Below are positions 1-10,769 of a stretch of 64,000 nt of DNA, one piece after another. Where the stretch lies: the NCBI RefSeq assembly GCF_000003195.3, contig NC_012875.2:11870174-11934173 (forward strand). The letters run 5' to 3'. Position 1 is the first letter of the stretch; the number at the start of each line of letters is the position of its first letter. The notes under the pieces are model-generated. The model saw only the letters and a list, made by a program, of their open reading frames with translations, was not told where the DNA came from and did no database searches. Position numbers and translations under genes: made by a program. Source of the stretch: Sorghum bicolor (lineage: Eukaryota; Streptophyta; Magnoliopsida; Poales; Poaceae).

Positions 1-452
1 CGACCAGTCCCCAAGCACCAAGTGCGCTCCTTAGAATTCTGCGTTGCTATACTGTACGACCAGTCCCCGAGCATCGAGTTCTCGGTGGTCGGTGCAGTCT
101 TTGAAGTTCCGAGCAGATAGACTGGGCGACCAGTCCCCGAGCGTCGAGTGCTCGGTGGTCGGTGCAGTCCCCAAGTTCTTAAATTGGTGAGCTGGTCGAC
201 CAGTCCCCGTGCGTATAGTGCTCGGTGGTCGGCACAGTCCCCGAGCACGGCGTAGGGACCGGTGGACAAGTCCCCGAGCGTGGTTGGGAACGTAAACGTG
301 CTCGGTGGTCGGCACAGTCTTCGAGCACAGCATAGAGAGTAGTCGACAAGTCCCCGAGCGTGGTTGGGAACGTAAACGTGCTCGGTGGTCGGAGCAGTCC
401 CCGGGCACAGCGTAGGGAATAGTCGACGAGTCCCCGAGCGTAGCTTGTCGAC
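1..452. repeat. Mosaic tandem repeat of the Tat-2 3' internal region
   Basis: Units begin CGACCAGTCCCCGAGC and continue through GTGCTCGGTGGTCGG. The first spacings (57 then 70 bases) equal those at 36602-36728. From about 198 the units change into a second type containing GGGAACGTAAACGTGCTCGG, repeated twice about 80 bases apart. The array is therefore a mosaic of two related unit types, unlike the uniform 70-base array in the complete copy. Confidence 0.85.
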
Positions 453-999
453 TGGGCCAAACCCCTGAAAAATAAATATAAAGAATATGTAGTACATGAT
501 GTATAAATAAACTTTAGATAAAAATCAGTACTGAGATAAGTTTTAGATTTTTTGTTATAAAATTAGCACAAGTAGTTAATTCATCCTAGAGCTTGTACCA
601 GCTCTGGTCTAGCCAACAATCAGCATGAGGTGCGGAACCTAGACACGCGTGGGATTGTCAGCCTCGCCAGAGAGCTACTGCCGACCACCCGGATCGCAGA
701 GGGCGGATCTCGTGCACGTGTAGGGAGGAGTCGGAGACAGTACCGGCTCTGGAAAGCTCGTGTAGGAGAAAAAACTAGTGTGGCTAAATAAAAAGTTTTT
801 TTTGAATGATAATAAAAAATATTATGCCAAAAATAAATAAGATATTAGAAGTGTACTTATCTTTGGATGAAAGTCTAGTCGGTGACGACAAAATTGTCCG
901 GCCCTCGAGCTTTTCGACTTGTCATGACGGTGGTCGCTGTTGTCGTAGCGTCGTTCTTCGCGGCGATTATTTTTGCGACTGGTGGTCAGAGCAAGTAGG
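453..999. other. Non-coding interior of the Tat-2 derivative
   Basis: I see no gene here. The stretch is AT-rich at both ends with a GC-richer middle (600-770), and has no recognisable similarity to gag or pol of the complete Tat-2. It is the sequence that replaced the deleted coding region. Confidence 0.5.
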
Positions 1000-1181
1000 C
1001 TAAACAATTTGGTCGATGGCCCGAGCAGGTCGGTGTTGTCGATCTGCCTCTCTTTGTAGCAGGGAAGCGGGTGACGCGTTGTCGGCGTGGTCGGAGACGT
1101 TGCTGGAGTAGTCGGAGTCGTAGCCAGCGTGGTTGAAGCCGCCGCCGACGTCGATGAAGAAGTGGTTGGCGCGGATCGGAT

Positions 1182-1277
1182 CTACACCTCCTCCGTGGTC
1201 ATGGCGGTGAAGTTGTTGAAGCTGACGGTGAACGTGAAGTCGCCCGCCATGGCCGCGAAGTCGGGGATGATGGCCAT
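1182..1277 (-). pseudogene. Gag amino-terminal remnant of the Tat-2 derivative
   Basis: The minus strand opens at an ATG in AACAAGATGG (1275-1277), equivalent to the gag ATG of the complete Tat-2 (47176-47178), where the preceding residues are also P-x-N-K-M. The frame closes at a TAG (1182-1184) after 31 codons. Further left, short similarity to the gag segment containing a (S/T)DLL motif persists to about 1000 in broken frames. No capsid, protease or polymerase follows, so no functional Gag is made. Confidence 0.6.
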
Positions 1278-1306
1278 CTTGTTCGTCGGGAGAGCTGTAC
1301 GCACAC

Positions 1307-1324
1307 CCCCTACCTGGCGCGCCA
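1307..1324 (-). other. Primer-binding site of the Tat-2 derivative
   Basis: One base inside the LTR, the minus strand reads TGGCGCGCCAGGTAGGGG, identical to the site at 47208-47225. It starts with TGG, as needed to pair with a tRNA 3'-CCA. Confidence 0.8.
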
Positions 1325-1325
1325 C

Positions 1326-1786
1326 TGTCGACGAAAGCTGGTCGGCAGTCTACCTTGGGGTATACCCACGGTAGTAGTTTATCGGTAGACGGTGCGCAAA
1401 CTACGAACTCGATGGTGACGCAAGACACGGACAAGCTTTTTATCCAGGTTCGGCCGCCGAGTTGGCGTAATACCTACATCCTGCGTCTGGTTGTATTGAT
1501 TTGTGTTGAGAGAATGTGATGTGTCCTAGGGGGTCCCTTGCCCCTCCTTATATAGTCTGGAGGGCAGGGTTACAGATCTGGAAACTAATCCTAGTCGGTT
1601 ACAATTGCCATGGATAATTCGATATCAATTCCTATTCTAACCGACTAGAATTCTGCTTGATCTCCACATCTTACTTCCTTGCGCGAAACTCCAGGCTATC
1701 GGATCAAGCCTTGAACTCGTCTCGTAATGGGCCAAGCCTCCTGGCCCAAGTCTAGCCGTAAGGGTATAGGGGTTTATACCCCCACA
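1326..1786 (-). repeat. 5' LTR of the Tat-2 derivative
   Basis: This 461-base LTR reads TGTGGGGGTATAAACC to CTTTCGTCGACA on the minus strand and is nearly identical to the two 462-base LTRs of the complete Tat-2. A TATA-like box (TATATAAGGAGGGG, minus) lies at about 1543-1556. Confidence 0.92.
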
Positions 1787-2116
1787 CGCTGTGATTGGTG
1801 GAGATACAGGGGCGGGCGACCCTACCCTTCTCGGGCGGCCGCCCGGAGTCTGGATCTGATTTGTCCCCCGTTTGGTCTGGAGCCTCGTGAAACCTTCTGG
1901 ATTACTCTAGAGTTGACGTTTCTGGTATTCTCTCTATGTAAACCTGACATGTGGACTATCTTTTGTTATTATTCCGGTAAGCCTTGTAGAAATAGACAAT
2001 TACCAAAACTCGTGGAATTTTCTCAGTGATAACCCTATATCTACTAGGTGTTTTGCATACGGATCCATTTTCATGTCTAGTTGGTGGTTAAAATTAGGAG
2101 TTATCTACCATCAACA
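1787..2116 (-). repeat. 3' LTR of Ath-B, fragment
   Basis: On the minus strand this begins TGTTGATGGTAGATAACTCC at 2116. It matches the outer 300 bases of the Ath-B 5' LTR (about 59618-59920), including the shared stretch around ACTCGTGGAATT. The fragment is cut at 1787 by the inserted Tat-2 derivative, and the rest of the LTR lies beyond the window. Confidence 0.85.
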
Positions 2117-2912
2117 AGTCCCCCAAGCTTACCCTTTGCTCGTCCATGAGCAAAGATAAACTCAGTGATGGATCAAGAGTTGCTACGATGCTCTCACGCC
2201 TCAAAAGTACACATGCGTTCAAGCAAGAACTCTCCTCCAAAATAAAGTGAACTATTTTGACTTGAACTTACTCATATTACCTTCCACCATGGTGCTTGTA
2301 ACCATCACTTGGGTCTTGAGCAGTTGAAAGACAGAATAGTCAGGTCAGGCGCTATATTTCTCGCTCTTTGATCAACTATTATTCTGGAGTTTTTGTAAGA
2401 TTTTCAAATAAAATTTAGAGTTTCCTTGTATGACCCTTTTAAATCTCTTATTTGTGGTATTTGTGGATCCTTACCAAGGCATGAATGATTGCCTTCTCTC
2501 TTCTCTCAGAATATGTGGTATTTGTGGAAATAAGGCATAGTAGCATTATGCCCTCTCTCTCTCACCCTACACCTAATAGGCTTATGTGGAGCTCATAGGT
2601 GGGGAGACAGCTCAAACATACTTGCAAACATATGTTGTATAGTTAAACCGTGGATCCAAAGAAACTAGTCATACAATCATATCATACGTGCATGTGAATA
2701 AGAGGAGTGAAGCGAGTAATATAAATGGTGATGATGATCTAATTCTACATTTGCTCCTTGGTGATAACTTACCTCCCATATTTGGAATTGAAGACCTTGG
2801 AGGAACTTGGTTTGCTCTCTTACTTTTCTTTCTTGGGACATTTGTCCTCTTTCTTTTTTTTCTTTCTCTCATTTTTTTCTGAGAGCAACCAAGCCTCTTA
2901 GTAGAACTATAT
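2117..2912 (-). other. Ath-B polypurine tract and 3' untranslated internal region
   Basis: Next to the LTR the minus strand reads GGTAAGCTTGGGGGACT (2117-2133), preceded by GGACGAGCAAAG. This is the arrangement seen before all the Athila-type 3' LTRs in this window. The rest (2134-2912) has no credible gene. Short open frames at 2669-2941 are low-complexity K/R-rich or hydrophobic and I do not call them. The Tat-1 copy at 2913 interrupts this region. Confidence 0.75.
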
Positions 2913-3559
2913 TGTTGGTACAAAAGCGGATCTGCAAACACAAAGGGCTAATACCCGATTCAAACGTTAAGGCGTGCCAGCTGATTTGACCTTACTATCG
3001 GCAAAGGTGATAACTCGAATACTTTGGTCCCGACAACAGCGATGCGCCCGGATGTCACGGCCAAGAGGTATTCACGCGGAACTTGAGAATATGCCGAACT
3101 TAAGTCGACGAACTCCTAAGAACTCGTAGTAAAAGGAAAATATGACGAAGTCATCGAAGAAGTAGATGCTGGAATATGAGTAAAAACTTGTGTTTGATTG
3201 ATTGATAGATGTCTCCTTACAAGGCCCTAGGGTCTACATTTATACCCTGCTCAAAGAGCTACAATCAGACACGACTAGGACTCGAATTCCAAATTAAACA
3301 GAATCCGTATACAAAACGAATCTTGATAACTAAGTAAAATACAAAATTATCCCCTCGTAACCGACCAGGACACCACCACGGGTCAATCGGCAACTCCCGG
3401 AGCCATCGGCAACCTTCCTCCTATCGCCATCGGCAAACATTGACACTGGCCATTGGTTAGGAACATCGGCAACTCTTCTGCAGTCTAGTTACCATTGCTC
3501 CGCCTGCCGATCTTGTACTCTACCGGTTCCTGTGCACGTGTCCAAAAACGGTGTCAACA
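2913..3559 (-). repeat. 3' LTR of Tat-1 copy 1
   Basis: The 647-base LTR is the reverse complement of the family LTR (TGTTGACACCGTTTTT to CAACA) and keeps the segment AAACACAAAGGGCTAATACCC. It is clearly diverged from 15627-16325 yet still holds about six ATCGGC/GCCGAT motifs. The adjacent PPT on the minus strand is ACTGGGGGGCATG (3560-3572). Confidence 0.88.
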
Positions 3560-3966
3560 CATGCCCCCCAGTTTCGGAGTATGAAATCCTTAATGCTCCA
3601 AAATTCTCTGCATTAATGGCGCCTTTCTGTAGTTAATCTTCCCGATTTGGCAACTGATCATTAAATCCGAACAACCTTGGTTCGATTCTTTCGCAGACTC
3701 CTAGAATTTCTCAACCTCCCAAACCAGATAGCGGATATCCCTTCTTTATTCACCCATCGGCAATATGACCGTTGGAGGAGGCTGCCGATGGACCGACCAG
3801 GAAATCCCACAAAGTGAAATATCTCCAGATCATGACCGCTTTCTGTCAAATCGCCTGCACAATCCCTTGATTACCGTGCGAACAGTTACCATATCAACCT
3901 GAGTATCTTCGGATTTCACAGATGCGGCGATGAGATAAGTCAGATTTGCCCTTGCCTATTTTATCC

Positions 3967-3974
3967 TATAAATA
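3967..3974 (+). promoter_or_regulatory. TATA box of the antisense gene, Tat-1 copy 1
   Basis: CCTATAAATAGTTCC lies about 150 bases before the ATG at 4121. The same TCCTATAAATAG occurs in the same place in copy 2 (26835-26842, minus), so the promoter belongs to the family. Confidence 0.7.
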
Positions 3975-4120
3975 GTTCCTTCTTGGGTACTCCTTCTCCA
4001 TCGCATCATTCTACAACCCTAACTCTGATTTTCTGGCGGCGGCACTACTCGAGGGCCCCAAGAACTCCAACGAAGGCCTTTCTCCATCCCCAAAGTCTTC
4101 GATCGTCTTCCCTGCGAGGA

Positions 4121-7100
4121 GATGGCCATCAACTTTGCTGTTCCTAAGGCCAGTTCATCACCCCATCTCTCCTGTATTTTCACCGCACTCCTGTTCATTC
4201 GCAGTTCACCTTACTGAATACCTTTTTCTTTTTCCTTTTGTTCTTCTTTTTACCCCCCAAAAACCTTTAGGATCTATCCAATAAATTCGTTATCCCTACC
4301 GATCAACCACACCTCCAATGTCTTGGTCCGCTAGGGAACCCAGATCCTACCGATCTGATCAACGCAGAGACAAATAGAATCCCCTTTAGAGCTGAGAACT
4401 TCTCTCTAGATCTGTGGAAAGACGCCTTCCGTTCTTGGCCCAGTCCTACCAAGGGATGGAAGGATTGGTTCTTGAGAGTCAGCCATTCAAATGAGGTTCA
4501 GTGGGGCGAGTGAAAACTGGATCAATGCATCAGATTGTCCCTTGCCGATATGCATAAGAATGAGTCACTGCTGATTGCTGCGTCATACTTCTGGTCAGAC
4601 ACTCTCAATGCCTTTATTTTCGGCCATGGCCCTACTTCTCCCACCCTTGCCGATGTGCTTATGCTCACCGGCCTAGATGTATCCACTTCCGATAGTAGTC
4701 ACATATTTGACACCACACCTAGTGCTAAGGTGGAAACCCGCTTTATCAGCGGCTGGTCTGGATACATTCAGAAGTACCGTAGAACAGGGCCTGTTAACAT
4801 AAAGGAACAAACCACCTTTCTGAACATGTGGTTGGACAAATTTGTATTCTGCGGTCGATAGGCAGGACCAACCTCTATCTACCTATCGGCAGCATAGAGA
4901 TTAGCTAATGGTGGCCGATTTCCCCTCGGCCGATACCTGCTGGGCTCTGCCTATCATCTTCTCCACCAAGTAGCCAGGAAACTCCTGCTCGGTCAACCCA
5001 TCAGCAACTCAGGGGGTCCCTGGTGGTTCATCAACACATGGCTTAGCCTCCATATGCACAAGCGTCTTGAGTTCGACCTCTTTGCACAACGTTTCCCCAG
5101 GGATATAGCCGAGGATCATGAACTGGGTGAAGAAGAATTGGCAACTCGTCCTCCTCTGAACTTTGGTGAGGTTGCCATAGTTTTGCCTGGCACAGGGGGT
5201 AACGCAGATCAGGTTAGCCGATTCTTCCAGACTCTGTACGAGGGCCTGACCAGAGAACAATGAGCATGGATGCCTTATGAAGACCCAGACACCAGATTTC
5301 CTTTGGTCTTCCATCCCTTCAACGATGCTCTCAATAAGGATCATGATGTGATGATGGCACTTATCACTCCAAGGGCCATACCAGTAAACTTTTTCGGCAG
5401 TGGGAAGGCCTCCAACTAGACCTATGAATTCTACAACCCATCGGCACTAGCCCGTCAACTGGCTTTTGTTCAGCTACCGATTGCACTTTGTTATGCCGAT
5501 GTGATAAAACCCAGGGAAACCATCACTAGTCTTCTTGAGTGGACCAGAATAGCTCAACTGCCACCAAATGCCGATACAGATGCTGATTTATCAGATTGGA
5601 TCCCGGCCCTCTTCATCACTCAAGCATACAAACAATGGTGGGAAGAATGGAAAGAACACCTGTTCTGCAGATCGGCTCTTACGTACCGTGGCATGATTGA
5701 CCCTCAATACAAGGTCCCTGATAATACTCTAAGTATTTTTTAAACCGATGTTTCAATTTCTTCACTATCCTTTTCAATCGATAATCCCCTTCCTTCATCT
5801 CATGCAGGATGATAATACACCACCATCGGTCAGCAGGAGTGGTAAGCCGATCGCGCTTTCCCCGTCGGGTCCAATCTCTTCGATCGGCAACAATGCTCCC
5901 ACCTTGGCTGCTATAATGCATCGGGGTGTACGTCTCAAGAAAGTCAACACCAAGCGGACAAAGGCATCTCCATCGGTAGCCGCTTCTACTTTAGCACAGG
6001 CTTTCAAGGTAAATTTTCAAACTCTTTCACCCATACCGATTCTATTCTTACATCTGTTACACTTGTGCTCACAAATTTTCATTGTTGTAACAGCACACCG
6101 GTGCATCGGAAAGGACCAGAAGCACAAGTGCCGATGCCCCCCAGTCCATTCAGCCGAAGAGAAAAGGTGCCAAGAGTACCAGGTCAGAAGCAAAGCGTCA
6201 AAGAATAGCAACGCCTTCTCCACCCCCAGTATCTCCAATCCCAGTGGAATCTTCTCCCTCTTCTCCAGAAGTTTAGACACAGCAGATACCTTCTCTCAGC
6301 CACAAGAAGAACTTCACATAGAAGAACCCCAGCCAGAGGAATCTCAGCTAGAAGACACATTAGTTGACGTGCATGAGCAAACTGTCGATCCAGCAAGTTC
6401 AATTATAGCATCGGTAGTTTCCTCAATCCAAACAAGCACTGCTCCCCCACAAGGTAACATACTCTTTATGAAATCATTGCCGATGAGCCTATCTTTCCGT
6501 CTTATAATTACTTCTGTTGATCTTTCAGCTGACATAGTCCCATCGGCAACTCCAGCCGATCAGCCCGTGGTTCCATCGGCATCATCTAGTCAGAGGCGAG
6601 AAATTGCCCTGAAACAAGTAAGTTACCCAATCTCTATCTGTATCATTTATCAATACTTGACCACAGAATAACTTATTTTATTTCCTTTTCAGGAACAGGA
6701 CTCTCCTGACAGTTTGTTCTCCTTTGCCATCGATATCTCTGAAGATGAAGGCGAGGAGGCAAGTTCTTCTCGAGCAGTTGGAATTACATTGGCGGAAATC
6801 AGGGCAAGGTTGGAAGAATTATCGGCCCTCCTTCATCAAGACACTGCCCAATTGGTTGATGACTCCGATCCGGCCAAGGTCTTGTTCAGAACCCTCAGAG
6901 GCCAAATTCCTGCCGATGCCGAAGAAATCCTTTTTCAAGCTGCACATCTAGAGAGCCGTCAGCTGCAATATCAAAAGTCTTCCCAGCGTCTTGCCGACAG
7001 AGCTACTCAGGCTCAGCTTTCTGAGGAGATGATGAAAGTGAAGCTCCTTGCCGATGAGAAGCACAAGAACATCGGCATCTTGAAGTCCTCAGGAGATGCA

Positions 7101-7388
7101 CTAAAGCACAAGATCTCTGATCTATCAGCAAAAAGAGAAGCCCTGTTGGCAGAACTCAAGCAAATAGAAGAATCCTTATCCCAAGCTCAACAAGAGGAAA
7201 GCCAGCTGCCTGAGGCGATCAAACTTCTTGAACAAGAGCGAAATGTCCATGGCCGCAAAGCGCTGCAGATGAAGAAGAAGCTGAAGCCAGTGGAGGGCTC
7301 TGCCGATGATGACGTGAAAGAGATAGAAGAAGCCAACCAGATCCGTCTGCATGCCATATCGACGATCCAGGCGCTGTTGAACACGTGA
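4121..7388 (+). pseudogene. Antisense plant-mobile-domain gene of Tat-1 copy 1, broken
   Basis: This is the decayed counterpart of the open six-exon gene at 23400-26826. Exon 1 starts at 4121 (M-A-I-N-F). Exon 2 (4271-5728) encodes the plant mobile domain, and later exons lie near 5810-6008, 6096-6455, 6530-6617 and 6694-7388. Exon 2 has in-frame stops at 4511 (CGA to TGA), 4859 (TCG to TAG) and 4895 (to TAG), and the donor after exon 2 has changed from GT to CT. The last exon, an E/K/Q-rich helical segment, is still open (6714-7388). The gene runs opposite to gag-pol of its element, tail-to-tail with pol, and lies between pol and the 3' LTR. A single open frame seen at 5748-6671 merely reads through introns. 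Confidence 0.75.
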
Positions 7389-7438
7389 ACTCTTCATCGG
7401 CGGTGTTCTTTGCTTCTTCATTCTAACCATTTTGGTCT

Positions 7439-7528
7439 AGCCGATAGGACCATTATCAGCATCCGCTTAAAACATTAAGTCCGGTTTCAGACATAGTTTG
7501 ATCCAGCCGATAGGAATGTTATTGGCAT
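7439..7528. repeat. Paired inverted-repeat spacer motif, Tat-1 copy 1
   Basis: Two decayed copies of AGCCGATAGGANTGTTATCGGCA stand about 68 bases apart between the 3' ends of pol and the antisense gene. They correspond to the two intact hairpins at 23257-23277 and 23326-23346. Here several right arms have lost the CpG (ATCAGC, ATTGGC). Confidence 0.6.
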
Positions 7529-7536
7529 TTAAACTT

Positions 7537-10500
7537 CTATGCATCGACCCAGATGCTTGGGTAATACTTTTTCAAATATTTACCATTTAATGCCCTGGGG
7601 AACTCAACTCCTTCGAGAGTTTCCAAGATATAGGCGTTTCCAGAAGCCGACCGATTTACCCAATAGGGACCTTCCCAATTAGGAGACCACTTCCCGAATT
7701 TTGAACTTTTAGTTCCGATTGGTAAAATTAGTTTCCATACTAAATCTCCATCGGCAAACTCCTTAGGTTTTACCCTCTTATCATACCATCTGGCAACTCT
7801 CTTCTTATTCTCTTCTATACTTATCAAAGCCTTTAACCGATGCCCCGCTAGATCATCCAACTCGTCTATCATCAAAGTGGTATAATCATCGGCAGCCAAT
7901 CGGTCTTGAAAAGATAGTCGCCTAGACCCAGTCTTAATCTCCCAAGGTAGCACTGCATCATGCCCATACACCAATTGATAAGGTGAAACTTTGGTCGATC
8001 CATGACAAGCCATCCGATATGACCATAAAGCTTCATTCAACAATGTATGCCACCTTCTAGGGTTTTCTTCAATCTTTCGTTTAACAAGCTTGATAATTCC
8101 TTTGTTAGATGCCTCGGCCTGCCCATTAGCTTGAGCATAATAAGGAGAAGAATTCAACACTTTAATTCCCATACCGATTGCAAACTCGTCAAACTCCCCC
8201 GATGTAAACGTAGTACCCTGGTCGGTAGAAATCGTCTGAGGAATACCAAATCGGTAAATAATATGCTCCTTCACAAAATCAATCATATTGGCCGATGTAA
8301 CCTTCTTCAAAGGAATTGCTTCAACCCACTTGGTGAAATAATCAGTAGCAACCAAGATGAATTTGTGCCTTTTACTAGAAGGCGGATAAATCTGACCAAC
8401 TAGATCAATAGCCCATCCCCGGAACGGCCAAGGCTTAATAATGGGATTCATGGCCGATGCGGGCGCTCTTTGAACATTGCCAAACTTCTGACAACCTTGA
8501 CATCCCTTGAAATATTTAAAGCAATCTTCAAGTATGGTTGGCCAATAATACCCATTCCTCCTAATCATCCACTTCATCTTGAATGCCGTCTGATGTGCTC
8601 CACATACTCCTTCATGGATTTCTCCCATCAAACTTTTAGCTTCATCTTCACCCAAGCATTTGAGAAGAATTCCATCAATTGTTCGATAATACAATTCATC
8701 TCCGAGGAGCACATACTTGGTGGCTTGAAACCGAACACGTCTCTCGACTTTCTTGGATGGATCTTTCAAATAATCAATGATTTCTTTTCTCCAATCATCG
8801 GCACCAATTGCCGATATTGTATTCAACATGGGCTAGTATCCTGAGGCATGCTGAGCGAACCGATTGGCCTCCTCATTATGCAACCGAGGAACATGCTCTA
8901 ATCAGAAATCCTTGAATTCCTTTAATAGCTGCATGCTCCTTTCGTGATAAGTTATCAGGACCTCGCTGCGACATTCATAGCTTCCAGCCAGTTGGTTTAT
9001 AACCAGCATAGAATCCCCAAAGACTTCAACAACATCAGCATGAACTTCTCTTAATAACTCTAACCCTTTTATCAAAGCTTGATATTTGGCTTGATTATTT
9101 GTTGATGTGGCAACAATCGGCAAGGAAAACTCATACTTCCTTCCCCGAGGGGAAATTAGCACTATGCCGATTCCTGCCCCCCGGCCACACGTAGATCCAT
9201 CGAAGAAGAGTGTCCAAGGTACAATTTCCAAAGTTCCCACGGCTCCAAAATGTTGAGTCACAAAATCGGCCATAATCTGTCCCTTAACCGCTTTAGCCGA
9301 TTCGTAACGCAGATCGAATTCCGACAGTGCCAAAATCCACTTACCGATCCTACCACTCATAATCGGCATAGACAACATATAACGGACCACGTCATCTTTG
9401 CATATAATAGTGCATTCAGCCGATAACAAATAGTGCCTCAATTTAATACACGATAAATATAGACACAAACATAGCTTTTCAATGGCCGAATGCCTGGTCT
9501 CAGCATCAATTAATCTTCTACTTAAATAATAAATCACACGTTCCTTTCCTTCAAATTCTTGAATTAAAGCCGAACCGATGACCATCCCATCGGTAGACAA
9601 ATATAACCTGAAGGGCTTCCGTTGCTGAGGTGGAATCAGAACTGGAGGATTTACCAAATAATTCTTGATTTCATCTAAGGCCAATTGTTGCTCTTTCCCC
9701 AGACGAACTCTTGATCGGCTTTCAACTTAAGCAAAGGACTGAAAGCACGAATTTTACCAGACAAATTAGATATAAACCTCCTGATAAAATTTACCTTGCC
9801 GATCAAGGATTGGAGCTCAGTCTTATTGGTGGGAGCAACTATTTTGTTGATAGCATCAATGGATCTTCTGCTAATGTCAATCCCTCTCTGATGCACCATG
9901 AAACCAAGGAATTGGCCTGCCGATACACCAAATGCACACTTGTTGGGGTTCATCTTTAAACCATGCTTCCTCGTGCATTCCAACACTTTTCGCAAATCGG
10001 CAAGATGCCTTGCAAAATCTTCAGATTTGACCACCACATCATCAATATAATTTTCCACCAGCTTGCCGATGAACTCGTGAAAGATAAAATTCATGGCCCT
10101 TTGATAAGTAGCACCAGCATTTTTCAAGCCAAAGGTCATGACTATCCACTCAAACAGCCCAACATGACCAGGACACCTAAACGCTGTCTTTGAAATATCT
10201 TCCTCAGCCATAAATATTTGATTGTATCCTGCATTGCCATCCATAAAGCTGATGATACGATGTCCAGCCGCAGCATCAACTAGCAGATCGGCGACCGGCA
10301 TCGGGTAGCCATCCATCGGTGTAGCCTTATTGAGATTTCTGAAATCAATACAAACCCGAAGCTTTCCATTTTTCTTGTAGACCGAAACAACATTGGAAAT
10401 CCACTCGGCATACCGACACTGCCGAATAAATTTAGCTTCAATAAGTTTGGTTATTTCGGCCTTAATATCAGGAAGGATATTAGGATTACATCGGCGAGCT

Positions 10501-10769
10501 GGCTGCTGATATGGCCGAAATCCAGACTTGATAGGCAACCGATGTTCAAGAATTGATCGGTCTAAACCAGGCGTCTCAGTATAATCCCAAGCAAAGCAAT
10601 CTTTATATTCCTTTAACAAGGCGGTTAACTGCTACTTACACTTAGAATTCAACTTAGCACTAATAAAAGTAGGCCTAGGTTTATCACCACTACCTATATC
10701 TACTTCTACCAAATCATCGGCCGATGTGAATCCTTGGCCTAATTTTCCATCATCGGCGAACCTATCCAT
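7537..10769 (-). pseudogene. Pol of Tat-1 copy 1 (RT, RNase H, aRNase H, integrase), broken
   Basis: The reading runs leftward from an ATG at 10767-10769 that overlaps the gag-protease stop (TAATG). The RT part (10619-9675) retains the Y-I-D-D active site. RNase H and archaeal-type RNase H lie at 9684-8902 and integrase at 8829-7537, with its H-H-C-C zinc site and D-D-E core. Breaks are a stop near 10634 (CAA to TAG), a one-base deletion near 9690 that shifts RT against RNase H, and stops near 8900 (CGA to TGA) and 8831 (CAG to TAG). The integrase segment alone is open for 430 codons and keeps a Trp codon that is a stop in copy 2. Confidence 0.88.

Larger units (their letters stand above)
1..1786 (-). 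mobile_element. Non-autonomous Tat-2 derivative, partial (left end outside the window)
   Basis: The right part is an LTR (1326-1786), a primer-binding site and a short gag start, all matching the complete Tat-2 at 35636-47688. Position 1 aligns with 36602 of that copy, in the tandem-repeat zone near the 3' LTR, so the missing left end should be about 500 bases of internal sequence plus a 3' LTR. Only about 550 bases of AT-rich non-coding sequence (453-999) lie between the repeats and the gag start. The pol gene and the antisense gene (about 9 kb) are absent. The element sits inside the Ath-B 3' LTR, whose sequence resumes at 1787. Its TSD cannot be checked because the left edge is missing. 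Confidence 0.8.

Noticed and set aside
31..460. Two open frames on the minus strand across the repeats (93-125 codons), and similar ones at 36632-37087
   Set aside because: Frames produced by tandem units whose length leaves few stops. The peptide repeats only the DNA repeat.
5748..6671. A 307-codon open frame
   Set aside because: It reads through several exons and introns of the antisense PMD pseudogene. The conserved exons in copy 2 define a different structure.
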